Counted from the first letter of the stretch, positions 24,074 to 33,920 are shown. The stretch: 64,000 nucleotides of DNA from HR10 sp964615335 (GCA_964615335.1 CAZTMT010000011.1:59989-123988), one strand, 5' to 3'. The notes: a model not told the origin generated them from the letters alone. Made by a program: numbers and translations.

Positions 24074-27046
24074 TCAGAAATTGACTCGCAAGGCGAATTG
24101 AATTTGTCGCGCCGGCCCCGTCACGGCTGGTTCACCGAAACTGGGCACGGCGCCGGCGACACCATCCCTGAAGCGTCGTGGCACTGGTCCAATGAAATCC
24201 GCCGCCGCATAAACGGTGTTCACTTCGGTGACGTTGGGGCGATTGAACAGATTGAAGAATTCGATCAAGGCTTCGATCCGCCATCGCTCGTTGACGGGAA
24301 TTTGGCGAGAGAGACGCAGATCAATCTGCTTGAAGCTGTCGCCCTTATACGTGTTCCGACCGATGATACCAACTCGATCCGGCCCGAACTCCAGATCGCC
24401 ATTGGCATCGAAGCCAGTGAAGAGAGAGGCAAACCGGGGGCTTTGCAGCGTCGTGATCACACCCAGCTTGAAATCGCGTGTCAGCGCCCAGCGGCGGGGT
24501 CCTTCACCGGTGAAAGTCAAAATGAAGCGCTGCCCGACATGCTGGTTGGAGAGGCCCCAGTCCAATCGCGCGTTCAACGGATCCTGAAACAAATCCCGGA
24601 ACGTGTATCCCGTCGGAAAATCGAGCGTCTTAGAGAAGGTGTAATTGATATTGAAGCCAAATCCATGGCTCAGGCGCTTGGTCACCGTGAGGAATCCACC
24701 ATGGTAAACTGAATCCACCCCCGGAAAGGCCATGTGAACAATCCCCACTTGTGGCGACTTCGGTCGATAAAGCGCCTTTCCATTGGGCATCGTTCCAATC
24801 CGTTCGGCATTAAGCTGAATCCCGGCCGATTGGACTTTCAGCCCATGCACGCCCAGATAGCCGATGCCCACACTCAAATCGCGCAGCAGCTCATATTGAA
24901 TCTGGAGGCTCCACTGCTCGGCGTAAGGATTGGGAACATCTTTCACCAGATTGGTGAAACCGTTAAACGCCAGCGGTCCGGTGGGATAGCGTCCCTGTTG
25001 AATGAACCGCTGCAGAGCCGGACCGGATGTGAACGGGCCCGGAATGACGTTGACGGTGACGCAGCGCGTCGAGGCGCTGCTGAAGAAGCTGGCGCGCGGC
25101 GCATCAAAGAGGGCAATGATGTCGGCGCCACCTCCCACACACGTGCGTTGATTGACGGTGCGAGACCAAAACTGTGGGGCAACAAAGATCCCCGCTCCGG
25201 CGCGAATGACCCCCTTGCCATCGGCAAAACCATAGGCCAGTCCGACGCGGGGCTGGAGATTGTTTCGATCCGGATCCAGACCAAAGTTGGCGACTGTTTC
25301 CAGGTAATAGCGCACGCCGTAGGTGAGCGTCAGTTGGCGATATCGCCAACGGTCCTGCGCGAAGAACTCATAGATTTCGTGATTATATCTCGTCCGCGCG
25401 TTCTCCTCATAGGTTCGGTTAGGAAAGAGCCGACTGGGATCACGCGTGGGGAAGGGCTCGCCACGGACAATGCCCAAGGCGAAAAATACGGGCACGGTCC
25501 GACCAAAGGGCGGCAGGCCAAAGAAGCTCTCCGGGGTGAAGATCGCAAATCCAGGAATGGTGAGCGACCAGAGCAGATCGTCGCGAATGTGATCGAAGGT
25601 GAAACCCACTTTAAACTCGTGGTTCTTGGACACGAAACTGAGTGTATCGCTGAACTGATAGCGGTTCTCACGATAAAAATCGGCGGGCCCAATGTGCTTG
25701 CCAAAAGACGCCAGATTGGGTAATTCCAGATTCGGTTCGAACGACAGCGGCATATTGGTGAAGGACTTTCGGGAGAACTGGAAGAACCCTTGATTGACCA
25801 GCGACGGCCCGATCAATGAAGTCAGATTTGCCATGAGCGATTGGCTTCGGACATCATTTTGCCGGAAGGTGGACGGACCGCCAATGCCGCCCGGTGTGCT
25901 GGGGAAATTGCCGTTGCGTTGATCGGCGAAACTGTACCGGACAAACAGATTGTTCGCCGGCGTCAATTGGGCATCGCTGCGCACGAGAAAATAGTCATAG
26001 TTCTTCGTTTGTAATTGCTCTAGCACTTCATCGCTTAATCCCAGCGATCGTTTGGCCTGATTGATGGCAGCGATGTTGTTGAGGATGAAGCTCGTGTACT
26101 GGGGCGATTCGGCCCGGCGCTGCCCCTCGTAGTTGCCAAAGTAAAACAGCCGATCCCGCACGACCGGCCCACCCGCCGACGCCCCAAACTGATGCTGCCG
26201 CAGCACGTCGAACCCCGGCGCGCTGAGAATATTGCGCGCATCCAACGCGTCATTGCGCAGGTAATAATAGACCGACCCATGCCGATCGTTGCTCCCACTC
26301 TTGGTGATGATGTTGACGATCCCCCCCATGACGCGACCGTACTCCACCGAGTACGTGCTACTCAGCACGCGAAACTCTTTCACCGCATCCTGCGACGGGC
26401 CAATATGCTGCAGGCCGTTGAGCGAGACGGAATGATCGCCGCCATCCAGACCAATGAAATTGGAATGCTGCTCAAACAACCCACCAAACGCCAACCGGGG
26501 CACATCCTCCAGCAACGGCGAGCTGGCGCCAAAGGAGATGCCCTTGCCGACCACGGTCGAAGGCGTCAGCAGGGCGAAGTCAATGAACTGTCGTCCGCTG
26601 ATGGGCAACTCGGTGATGCGGGTTTGCTCGACGACCTCGCTCAGTTCCGTCTTGGTCGGTTCGATCAGCGCCACAGCTCCCCCCCGCACCTCAACCTGTT
26701 CGGTGAGAGCCTCAACGGACAACGTCACATTCAGCGTCGCCGACTGTCCCACCGTCAGCTCCACATTATCGATCACCGTCGATTGAAACCCTGCCGCTTC
26801 CACAACGACCTGATACCGTCCCGGTTGAAGTGGCCCCAGTCGATAAAACCCATTCTCATCGCTCCGAACTTCCAGCACTTGGTTCGTCCCCACATTCTTC
26901 GCCGCTACTTTCGCCCCCACGACAACAGCACCCGCTGGATCGCGCACTACCCCACTGAGCGTGGCGCTCACCGTCTGTCCCCAAACAATCCACGGTAAAA
27001 CCAAAAGCCCGAAACCGGCACTCAATAGCTGAAGCTTAATCTTCAT
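24074..27046 (-). CDS. TonB-dependent receptor 3 (Oar-like)
   Basis: This receptor has 990 residues from the ATG at 27046 (MKIKLQLLSAG), which has GAGGAGA upstream and is followed by a signal peptide; the longer open frame has a non-signal leader. It has a CarboxypepD_reg-like domain (SGVVRDPAGAVVVGAKVAA), the plug motif ELPISGRQFIDFALLTPS and a barrel ending LRVNF. Residues about 200-441 are encoded by the block identical to receptor 2. It overlaps the tail of the upper-pathway region and precedes the flavoprotein gene by only 13 bases. Confidence 0.92.
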   Translation of the reverse strand: MKIKLQLLSAGFGLLVLPWIVWGQTVSATLSGVVRDPAGAVVVGAKVAAKNVGTNQVLEVRSDENGFYRLGPLQPGRYQVVVEAAGFQSTVIDNVELTVGQSATLNVTLSVEALTEQVEVRGGAVALIEPTKTELSEVVEQTRITELPISGRQFIDFALLTPSTVVGKGISFGASSPLLEDVPRLAFGGLFEQHSNFIGLDGGDHSVSLNGLQHIGPSQDAVKEFRVLSSTYSVEYGRVMGGIVNIITKSGSNDRHGSVYYYLRNDALDARNILSAPGFDVLRQHQFGASAGGPVVRDRLFYFGNYEGQRRAESPQYTSFILNNIAAINQAKRSLGLSDEVLEQLQTKNYDYFLVRSDAQLTPANNLFVRYSFADQRNGNFPSTPGGIGGPSTFRQNDVRSQSLMANLTSLIGPSLVNQGFFQFSRKSFTNMPLSFEPNLELPNLASFGKHIGPADFYRENRYQFSDTLSFVSKNHEFKVGFTFDHIRDDLLWSLTIPGFAIFTPESFFGLPPFGRTVPVFFALGIVRGEPFPTRDPSRLFPNRTYEENARTRYNHEIYEFFAQDRWRYRQLTLTYGVRYYLETVANFGLDPDRNNLQPRVGLAYGFADGKGVIRAGAGIFVAPQFWSRTVNQRTCVGGGADIIALFDAPRASFFSSASTRCVTVNVIPGPFTSGPALQRFIQQGRYPTGPLAFNGFTNLVKDVPNPYAEQWSLQIQYELLRDLSVGIGYLGVHGLKVQSAGIQLNAERIGTMPNGKALYRPKSPQVGIVHMAFPGVDSVYHGGFLTVTKRLSHGFGFNINYTFSKTLDFPTGYTFRDLFQDPLNARLDWGLSNQHVGQRFILTFTGEGPRRWALTRDFKLGVITTLQSPRFASLFTGFDANGDLEFGPDRVGIIGRNTYKGDSFKQIDLRLSRQIPVNERWRIEALIEFFNLFNRPNVTEVNTVYAAADFIGPVPRRFRDGVAGAVPSFGEPAVTGPARQIQFALRVNF
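25724..26449. repeat. 726-bp block identical to 15384-16109
   Basis: This is the second copy of the identical receptor block described at 15384-16109. Both copies lie in the same frame and at the same place in the protein. Confidence 0.93.
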
Positions 27047-27284
27047 ATCCCTGATCTCCTCTGAAAAATGGGATAACGCCTTGCGCGGCATAAACACTTC
27101 TTCCGAAAACAGACTGTCATCAGACAAAATGATCGCCGTTCTGAGGGTTTTTACCAGCTTATGATTGCGTACCTACGACTGTACTCCGCCGAGACAAGCC
27201 GGGGAGATGTCCAAGCGATAAGCGGATGTTGAGATATTGTAAACGCCATCCTTGCGAGATCCTCTGGCGATCCAGCCCATCGCC

Positions 27285-27794
27285 TCAGAAGATCACGGAA
27301 AGGTTGTGCACGGGAAGGGTCGTCAGATCAAGGAAAACCACGCGCCGCGCGAGCTTCCACTGTCCGTCAACCTTACGCAAGACATCGTGACGCTCGGCTG
27401 AAATGAGATCGAAGCGACCATCATCGCCGCGCGTGCGATAGAGCAGCAGATTTGACTTCACCTTGACTTCATTCTCACGATTGCTCTCTTCGACCCGGAT
27501 GTTAGAAATGAAGTGTCGCGTGCGGGACGGTGGGTTCTCAGCCCACGCTCGAGCGTTCTTTAACCGAAGGAGGCGCATCTCCAACGACACATAGTTCTCA
27601 TCGAGATGGGCCACTTCCCTGGCGAATTCCGATTCGGTGCCCATCTCACGCGTCACGCGCACGGGAACGACATAGCGCACGTCTTCAGTGAGCAAGCCGA
27701 GCCAATCCTGGTAAGCGCGATTGTCCAACAGTTCAGCCTCTTTGAGGAGAAACTGGATCACTTCGCGTTCAAGCTGCTCTGTGATCGGAATCAT
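27285..27794 (-). CDS. Ring-hydroxylating dioxygenase beta subunit (pair 2)
   Basis: This 169-residue NTF2-like beta subunit contains AELLDNRAYQDWLGLL, YVVPVRVT, a basic TRHFISNIRV and the ending LARRVVFLDLT. These are the same segments as in the pair-1 beta subunit but diverged. GAAGGAGTGG precedes the ATG. It lies 200 bases downstream of its alpha subunit. I saw no gene in that gap. Confidence 0.9.
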   Translation of the reverse strand: MIPITEQLEREVIQFLLKEAELLDNRAYQDWLGLLTEDVRYVVPVRVTREMGTESEFAREVAHLDENYVSLEMRLLRLKNARAWAENPPSRTRHFISNIRVEESNRENEVKVKSNLLLYRTRGDDGRFDLISAERHDVLRKVDGQWKLARRVVFLDLTTLPVHNLSVIF

Positions 27795-27994
27795 AGCCCA
27801 CTCCTTCTGAGGAAATCATCTCACCACAAGGTTACAGATCACTGAGGCAGGCACAACAGCTGGCCATGCCCTCTGTGGTGAGCCTTTCCGTTCTTACGGG
27901 GCCGTACCTGACCAATTTCCGGGAAAACAGTTGTCGAGGATCAGCCCCTACGTTCCTCTCTGGTGACAGCTCACGAATCATACGACAGAAAGCC

Positions 27995-29353
27995 TTAACG
28001 CCGCGGCGTACGACGCCGTGATCGGTGAAGTTGATGATCGGTTATGTAGCGACACCAGGTCTGGAGGAAGGCCCGTTCATTGGCCTCGGCATAATCGAGC
28101 GGATAGGCAGTGCCCGGTCCCGGCCACTTCGGATCGGGTCGGAAGTGCATTCCTAACTGCAGATTCAGCTCGAAGCGCCGAGCCATGATCCCTCGGGCAG
28201 CACGGGTGATCCCCCGCCATACTTCTGTATCATCTTGTTCGAAGACGCCCGATGGTCCGAACGTGTGTACGTAGGTTTGATATGAGAGCTCCTTAAACCA
28301 GGGAGGGGCATTTCGTTCCACCAAGAACCAGGACCATACCTCTGTCTTCTCTGGTCCCACTGGGCGCCAGAGGCGGAACGTCAACATGGGTGTCGGGGGT
28401 GTCTTGTGATCCTTGGCGATCATCACATTGAGGATGGAGAGGTTGGGGAAAACCGTCCCATGCAGGAAATTGGTGCGGCGCGCGACCTCCACATGCTCTG
28501 GGGAGGGATAGTTGCGTTGGAGCGATTCGACGATCTCTTCCGGATAACCCCAGAACGGAGGCAGTGACAGATGAGGAGGAGACCCAATGAGGCCCAACCC
28601 ATGGCCATTTTCGACATGCACATGGAAACCGTACATGGCGAATTTGGGATCAGGGGGAGCCAACCCGAGTTCGACCATCGAATGATGGGTCATCAGCGTG
28701 TGATAAGCATCGCTACAGAAGTTCTCGGCTGGCAATTTCCAATTCGCCTCCACAATCCAGCGATGGGGAGGACCAATGACTTCAAGTCCGGCCGCACTCC
28801 GCTTGGTGACCAGATCGAGATACCACGTCATGCCCCCCAGATACTCTCGCAAAGAGGGCGCCTGGGGATCAAGCGAAGCGAAGATCATCCCATCGTAGGT
28901 CTCTACGCGCGGAGCCGGTACCAATCCCCACGCCGATCTATCGAAGCTCTCTCCATAGGCTTCCTTCTCGGCGGGCACACCGATGAGTTCCCCCGTGGTG
29001 CGATAGGTCCACCCATGATAAGGACAGAGAAAACTCGAGGTATTCCCCTGCTCGGAGCGGCACAGGGGCATTCCCCGATGTCGGCACGCATTGAAGAGGA
29101 CACGAATCTGGCCTTCGGCATCCCGAACGACGATGAAGCTATCATCGGCGATGTACCGCACAACATAGTCACCCGGAGCTGGGATTTCCGACTCATGGGC
29201 CAAGTAATTATAGGTGCGCCCGAATACTCGCTCTTTCTCCAACTCAAAAATTTGCGGGTCAGTGTAAATTTTGGAGGGGACGATTCCCTTCTCGATCCCC
29301 CGCGTGATACGATTTAAGAACAGCTCAATTTCACTTCGGCTCTTCTTGCTCAT
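27995..29353 (-). CDS. Rieske ring-hydroxylating dioxygenase alpha subunit (pair 2)
   Basis: The start at 29353 (MSKKSRSEIE) has GGAGGAGG directly upstream; the TTG four codons earlier would lie inside that ribosome site. The Rieske ligands are Cys90, His92, Cys110 and His113. The iron-site residues are Asp215, His218 and His223 (SDAYHTLMTH). FEQDDTEVW supplies the later carboxylate region. It is a paralogue of the alpha subunit at 12.2 kb, sharing segments such as GGMTWYLDLV and PHRWIVEANWK, but clearly diverged, so the two probably differ in substrate. No dedicated ferredoxin or reductase is adjacent. Confidence 0.9.
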   Translation of the reverse strand: MSKKSRSEIELFLNRITRGIEKGIVPSKIYTDPQIFELEKERVFGRTYNYLAHESEIPAPGDYVVRYIADDSFIVVRDAEGQIRVLFNACRHRGMPLCRSEQGNTSSFLCPYHGWTYRTTGELIGVPAEKEAYGESFDRSAWGLVPAPRVETYDGMIFASLDPQAPSLREYLGGMTWYLDLVTKRSAAGLEVIGPPHRWIVEANWKLPAENFCSDAYHTLMTHHSMVELGLAPPDPKFAMYGFHVHVENGHGLGLIGSPPHLSLPPFWGYPEEIVESLQRNYPSPEHVEVARRTNFLHGTVFPNLSILNVMIAKDHKTPPTPMLTFRLWRPVGPEKTEVWSWFLVERNAPPWFKELSYQTYVHTFGPSGVFEQDDTEVWRGITRAARGIMARRFELNLQLGMHFRPDPKWPGPGTAYPLDYAEANERAFLQTWCRYITDHQLHRSRRRTPRR

Positions 29354-29398
29354 GGCCTCCTCCAAAAATGATTTATTAGGCCGATCTGAGCCCCGGGA

Positions 29399-29806
29399 TT
29401 ATCCCGTGACAACTTGAGCCCCCGCTTGCGCACAGGCATCATCAATCTCCGGAGGGCCGCCCGCTACCCCCACAGCGCCGATGATCTGGCCATTCTCCTT
29501 GAGCGGAACGCCCCCTCCTGCAGCGGCGAACTGCCCGTTGGTGATTGCCGTGAGGGCAGAGAAGAAATCGGGTAATTCCTGGGCTATCGACCGCATGGTA
29601 TGGGTGGATTGACCAAAGGCTGCCGCCGCGCAGGCTTTGGCCCGGGCGGCCTCCGGCGTGATCCAACTGGCCCCGTCCATCCGTACCGCAGCGATCAATC
29701 GGCCACTGGCATCCACGACGGCGATCCCCATGGGGATGCCCACTTCCCTGGCTTTCTGTTCACAGGCTGCGATGATTTTTTTCGCCTGCTCCAAAGTTAA
29801 CGGCAT
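29399..29806 (-). CDS. GlcG/HbpS-like (DUF336) protein, copy 1
   Basis: The ATG at 29806 (MPLTLEQAKK) has GGAGGAGGGAG upstream. The 135-residue protein shows the DUF336 pattern: an N-terminal helix, then GIAVVDASGRLIAAVRMDGA in two parts, a later AAGGGVPLKENGQIIGAVG and GGPPEIDDACAQAGA. Family members bind haem or cobalamin-related ligands (HbpS, PduO C-domain, GlcG). Its role in arene clusters is not established. Its start overlaps the end of the hydroxyacyl-CoA dehydrogenase gene by 10 bases. A paralogue lies at 52.5 kb. Confidence 0.8.
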   Translation of the reverse strand: MPLTLEQAKKIIAACEQKAREVGIPMGIAVVDASGRLIAAVRMDGASWITPEAARAKACAAAAFGQSTHTMRSIAQELPDFFSALTAITNGQFAAAGGGVPLKENGQIIGAVGVAGGPPEIDDACAQAGAQVVTG

Positions 29807-30684
29807 CGCTCTCCCTCCTCCGCCCATTGATAGAACCCCTGACCGGACTTCTTCCCCAGCTTCCCTTCCGCCACCAATCGCCGTAGGATCTCTGGGGGGC
29901 GAAACACCTCGGAGCCGAGCTTGTGATAAAGATACTCAGCAATACTTAACCGCACATCCAGTCCGACCAAATCGCTCAGTCGCAGCGGACCCATCGGGTG
30001 GTTATAGCCCAATTCCATGGCGCGATCGATATCTTCGACACTAGCCACGCCTTGCTCGACCATGCGCATCGCTTCTAACCCGAGCGCAACGCCCAGCCGG
30101 CTCGTGGCGAATCCTGGCACATCCTTCACCACGATCGGTTCCTTCTTCATCCGACGGGCTACCTGCAAGCTGAGCTCAATGACTGCGTCAGCTGTCCTCT
30201 CGTGCCGAACGATCTCAACGAGCTTCATAACATGCGGAGGGTTGAAAAAGTGCATTCCTACGACCCGATGGGGGAGAGCCGTAGCGGATGCGATCTCACC
30301 AAGACTCAACGAGGACGTGTTGGACGCCAGAATCACTTCGGGGCGACACAGGCGATCCAGCGACCTGAAGACCTCCTGCTTGAGTGAGAGGTTTTCCGGG
30401 ACAGCTTCGATCACTAATTCCACTTCGCCCACCGCCTCCGCAAAATCTGTTACAGGGCGAATCAAAGCGAGTGTAGTCTCTCTCTCCGACTCCTTGATCT
30501 TCCCCCGCCTGATACCTTCATCCAGGGTTGTTCGGATCTGCCTCAGGGCATTATCCAAAATGCCCGGGTCGATATCGTAGAGGCGGACACGATAGCCGGC
30601 CAATGCAGCCACATAGGCGATCCCGCGTCCCATCGTGCCAGCGCCGAGAATGGCCAGCGATTGTACCTCATCTGGGAGGTTCAT
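29797..30684 (-). CDS. 3-Hydroxyacyl-CoA dehydrogenase
   Basis: This 295-residue enzyme of the 3-hydroxybutyryl-CoA dehydrogenase/PaaH type has a Rossmann motif GAGTMG at 14-19. The segments ASNTSSLSLGEIA, then VVGMHFFNPPHVMKLVEI in two parts, and DVPGFATSRLGVALGLEAM contain the catalytic Ser, His and Asn region of the family. It oxidises a 3-hydroxyacyl-CoA with NAD. In this context it would act on ring-opened CoA intermediates, for example from the Box route, where a hydroxyacyl-CoA step feeds beta-ketoadipyl-CoA. Confidence 0.9.
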   Translation of the reverse strand: MNLPDEVQSLAILGAGTMGRGIAYVAALAGYRVRLYDIDPGILDNALRQIRTTLDEGIRRGKIKESERETTLALIRPVTDFAEAVGEVELVIEAVPENLSLKQEVFRSLDRLCRPEVILASNTSSLSLGEIASATALPHRVVGMHFFNPPHVMKLVEIVRHERTADAVIELSLQVARRMKKEPIVVKDVPGFATSRLGVALGLEAMRMVEQGVASVEDIDRAMELGYNHPMGPLRLSDLVGLDVRLSIAEYLYHKLGSEVFRPPEILRRLVAEGKLGKKSGQGFYQWAEEGERCR

Positions 30685-30716
30685 AGCGTGACTCCTTCTA
30701 GCTCAATGAGAGAATT

Positions 30717-30738
30717 CAACGAGGGCTGAGAGCCCGTG
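30717..30738. terminator. Short intergenic hairpin
   Basis: An imperfect inverted repeat, GAGGGCT-GAG-AGCCCGTG, lies between the hydrolase stop and the hydroxyacyl-CoA dehydrogenase start. The core arms are five bases of perfect pairing. No T-run follows. It is a weak candidate for an attenuator or repeat. Confidence 0.3.
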
Positions 30739-30790
30739 CTGTTTCAGTCGAAGCACCGAGATTCGCTCGACCTCCGTCCCAAAGGCAATA

Positions 30791-31597
30791 TCAGAATCCC
30801 ACACCTTCTTGTGGCTTTTCTGGACCAGGTACAATCTCCCGGCCGTCAGGCGGTAATGTTTCTTCCAACCACTGGACGCACACCCGCCGCACCTCATCGA
30901 ACACATACCCCTGAAAGGTACGCTCGAAGAAATGGCCCACGTTGGGCAAGATCTCCAGACGAGCCTTGTGATTTCCTGCGGCTTTCAGAGCTTCCAGCAT
31001 CCATTGCGAATGCTCCATGGGGACAACCAGATCCAGGGTGCCGTGAACAAGAAGCACGGGCGCTTTTATCGCACTGGCCCGTTCGATGGCTGAGATCGCT
31101 CGATAATGGGCGGGGACCTCCTCAGGCGTTCCTCCGTGTGCCGCGACCAAGGCCTCATAACGTCCGGGCGCGTAGTGCTGCAAACCTCGGACATATCGGA
31201 CATGGTCTGTGACCGGTGCCAACGCGATAACCGAACCAATCCGCGGATCATGAGCAGCTGCGTTTAACACGGCCGACCCCCCACGGGAGTGGCCGATCAC
31301 ACCAATACGACGCGCTTCCGACCGAGCGATGACAAAGGAGACCGCTGCGATCACATCCTCGATATCGGTCTCGTGATAACCCACGTCACGATCTCGATAA
31401 GAGATCCCAACTAAAAGAAATCCCGCCTCGACCAGGGGTTCGGCTAGCCACCCAAGCAGCGCGCGCACGTCGCGATCCCGTCCCGGAGCGAGAACCAGAG
31501 CGCGCTCGGACGTCTCCACATCACGAGATGCCACCCACACGCCGCGCACGCGCTCTCCCCCACTGGGATAAGAAATCTCCTCCCACCTCATGGCCAT
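30791..31597 (-). CDS. Alpha/beta hydrolase (S9-like, dienelactone-hydrolase-like)
   Basis: This protein has 268 residues from the ATG at 31597, with GAGAGG upstream; a GTG three codons earlier is the alternative. The nucleophile elbow GHSRGG is clear. The acid lies in LLVHGTLDLVVP and the His in NVGHFFE, so the triad is complete. It belongs to the prolyl-oligopeptidase/acyl hydrolase side of the fold. It could hydrolyse an ester, a lactone or a ring-cleavage product, though it lacks the GxSxGG context of the MCP hydrolase at 47.8 kb. It is likely co-transcribed with the hydroxyacyl-CoA dehydrogenase. Confidence 0.82.
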   Translation of the reverse strand: MAMRWEEISYPSGGERVRGVWVASRDVETSERALVLAPGRDRDVRALLGWLAEPLVEAGFLLVGISYRDRDVGYHETDIEDVIAAVSFVIARSEARRIGVIGHSRGGSAVLNAAAHDPRIGSVIALAPVTDHVRYVRGLQHYAPGRYEALVAAHGGTPEEVPAHYRAISAIERASAIKAPVLLVHGTLDLVVPMEHSQWMLEALKAAGNHKARLEILPNVGHFFERTFQGYVFDEVRRVCVQWLEETLPPDGREIVPGPEKPQEGVGF

Positions 31598-31639
31598 ATC
31601 CGGCACCTCTCAAAAGGTAGTCCTCATCCGCCCCTTCCC

Positions 31640-31981
31640 TCACCCCGAAAGGCGGTAGCTTCTCAGAATGAACCGAACCCGACGAGCACTTTCTAAGGAG
31701 AAGCCGTTGCCCCCACCACCTTCGATGAGATCGATCTCTAACCGATAACCGGCCAGCCGCTGGGCTTGTTCCCGAGAAGCATAAACCTCAACGCCTTCGA
31801 CCTGCCCGAATTTTTGATCCTGGTTTCCCACGCGGAAATCCTTAAGGAGCATGGGAGAAGTGGCATCGCAGCAACCGCCACTGATGATGAAGATCAACTG
31901 CGGACCGTGCTCGCGCCGGAGTTCTTCGAGCATCGCCCGAGCCCGGGCCGTGAGACTGATGAGGATGTTCCCTGAATCCAT
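31640..31981 (-). CDS. DUF779 family protein
   Basis: The start at 31981 (MDSGNILISLT) has CGAGGTGG upstream and follows the epimerase stop by 26 bases; an earlier in-frame start overlaps the epimerase. The 113-residue product carries the DUF779 signature ISGGCCDATSPML. The paired Cys may bind metal. Members of the family are often encoded next to acetaldehyde or other aldehyde dehydrogenases, but none is adjacent here. Function is unknown. Confidence 0.78.
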   Translation of the reverse strand: MDSGNILISLTARARAMLEELRREHGPQLIFIISGGCCDATSPMLLKDFRVGNQDQKFGQVEGVEVYASREQAQRLAGYRLEIDLIEGGGGNGFSLESARRVRFILRSYRLSG

Positions 31982-32007
31982 CGGAACCACCTCGGGTAAG
32001 AGACTGA

Positions 32008-32994
32008 CTAGCTCGCCTGATGCTTGCGTTGCATCCAATCCACGTACTCGGCGATACCCCGCGCGAGGTCGTACTCGGGCTCATAGCCCAGTTCCCTTCG
32101 CGCTCGCGAAATATCATAAGGCTGCTCCAGAGCAACGCTCGTCCCCGCATACCCACCCGTGAGGGGGACCGTGATGTCCACTTCAAAATCGGGAAAATGC
32201 CGGCGAATTTCGTCCAGGAATTCCGAGAGCGCATACGGTCGAGCATCGGTGATGATAAATGTCCGATGTTCCAGATGGCGCGCGTCGCGAGCTAGGATCA
32301 AAGCCCGAGCCGCATTGCGCACGTGGACAAATCCTTCGCGCCCTCCCCACAGGAGAACCGGTTGATCAAGGACAACCTTCTCCCCACGCAGAGCCCCATT
32401 CACCAACAGGTGAAGGAGGATGGAGATTGGAGCGCCCAATGGTCCGCCCCACGCCCCCCAAACATGGCCCAAGCGCAGCGCGACCACATCAACCCCCAGC
32501 GCATCGGCGTAATCTAGCGCGATATACTCAGCTGCAATTTTCGTGGTTCCGTAGAAGAATCCCGGGATTCGCGCAACGGGCGCTTCTTCGGTGATTGGTG
32601 CCTGAGGTGGATACTTGGGATAAGCTCCGTAATGCAGAACAATCGAACTGGTATGAACGACGCGCTGAACATCGAGGGCTCGAGCGGCTTCGAGCACGTT
32701 CACTAACCCCATGATGTTGACCTGAACCGTGACATGAGGCTTGGCATCCGGCGTCGGCAGAATAGCGGCAGTGTGAATGATGTGGTCAATGCGTTCGGCC
32801 CGAATCGTCTGAAGGAGATCCGTCATGTCAAGCACATTCCCCCGCAGGATCTTTACCTGGTCCGGATTTACAATCTCAGCGATCGCCTCCAGTCGCGGGC
32901 TCATATCAAATAAGATGGGTTTCTCGCCCCGCTCGACCAGCGCCCGAGCCACGTACGTTCCAACCTGCCCTGCTCCTGTGATGAGTGTCGCCAT
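32008..32994 (-). CDS. NAD-dependent epimerase/dehydratase family protein
   Basis: The start at 32994 (MATLITGAGQVG) has GGAAAGGAGAG upstream. This 328-residue extended SDR has GAGQVG near 7-12, an aspartate at the second strand (LFDMS), and an active site with Ser in VVHTSSIV and Tyr-xxx-Lys in FYGTTKIAAE. Such proteins act on nucleotide sugars, or on hydroxysteroids and dihydroflavonols. Here the substrate could be a ring-derived alcohol. Sequence does not decide. Confidence 0.85.
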   Translation of the reverse strand: MATLITGAGQVGTYVARALVERGEKPILFDMSPRLEAIAEIVNPDQVKILRGNVLDMTDLLQTIRAERIDHIIHTAAILPTPDAKPHVTVQVNIMGLVNVLEAARALDVQRVVHTSSIVLHYGAYPKYPPQAPITEEAPVARIPGFFYGTTKIAAEYIALDYADALGVDVVALRLGHVWGAWGGPLGAPISILLHLLVNGALRGEKVVLDQPVLLWGGREGFVHVRNAARALILARDARHLEHRTFIITDARPYALSEFLDEIRRHFPDFEVDITVPLTGGYAGTSVALEQPYDISRARRELGYEPEYDLARGIAEYVDWMQRKHQAS

Positions 32995-33188
32995 CCTCTC
33001 TCCTTTCCGTCCCGACTCCGCCCCCAAGTCACCATGCGCACAGCGGAAGGTTGTGACGCGCGCCGGATGAGAAAGTCAATACGCAAGCCTCAGCCCATGA
33101 TGCCTGCCCAAACCCCACATGCGGGAATTCCCCTCTTGTGCAGCCAAGATCAATAATCCCTCCCCAGTAAATCACTGCGGCCAAGCGC

Positions 33189-33908
33189 TCAGATGGCCGA
33201 CATACTGCCCATCTCAATAGCCCGCCGATTGACGCCCATCATGGCGGCGGCAATGTTCAACATGCGATCTTGCTGTTCAGCGCCCCGCTTGGCCAGGTAG
33301 CGGGCCGCCAACCGACCATTGGCGATGTGGAAATGCTCGTCCGGTAATACCTCATTGGCGAGAGTCTGCCGAAGATCCTCGTTGGTGTAAGCCTTCTTCG
33401 CCAGGTTCGTGAAGAGAGGGACCGCCCACTTCTCACAGCAGAACTGGCAATTGAAGATGAGTTCCAGAGGATCATCAGAGACCTGATCGCAATAATCAAA
33501 CTGATAGGCGAAGCTGGGATGTGGCTTCTGGCTCAGGATATCTTGCCCCCCCATTCGCAGCGCCAAGTTCCGGTAAATCTTGAAGTGTCGCATCTCATCG
33601 TGCAGTTGGCGGCAGACGCCAAGTTTCAGCTCGGGATAGTCCAGCGCGTATCCCATCTTTTCCACCTGCCGGGCGAAGGTATCCACGGAGCGAAGCTCTC
33701 CCCAACCGGAGAGATAGATCAGGTGCAACTGGGCTTCCGGCGTCTCCAGCGCGCCACCGGTGAGGTAGGCCTCGACCCACTGTTCCAAAATCTCGCTGAT
33801 CCGTTTGTCCAACAGAGCGACAAACCGATTCGGTTCGATGTCAACCGGGATATCGCCGAAGAACTCCTTTCTGAGAGCAGCAACGTCTATCCCTTCTTGT
33901 CCGATCAT
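33189..33908 (-). CDS. Ferritin-like diiron protein, copy 2
   Basis: This 239-residue paralogue of the gene at 21.1 kb has the diiron set Glu71, Glu105-xx-His108 (DEMRH), Glu149 and Glu191-xx-His194 (DEHFH). The shared GELRSVDTFARQVEK segment supports common ancestry. AGAAGGAGGG precedes the ATG. It lies 12 bases downstream of an alcohol dehydrogenase gene, without a ferredoxin next to it. Function is unknown; two copies in one catabolic island suggest a catalytic or oxygen-handling role in these pathways. Confidence 0.75.
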   Translation of the reverse strand: MIGQEGIDVAALRKEFFGDIPVDIEPNRFVALLDKRISEILEQWVEAYLTGGALETPEAQLHLIYLSGWGELRSVDTFARQVEKMGYALDYPELKLGVCRQLHDEMRHFKIYRNLALRMGGQDILSQKPHPSFAYQFDYCDQVSDDPLELIFNCQFCCEKWAVPLFTNLAKKAYTNEDLRQTLANEVLPDEHFHIANGRLAARYLAKRGAEQQDRMLNIAAAMMGVNRRAIEMGSMSAI

Positions 33909-33920
33909 AGGCCCTCCTTC

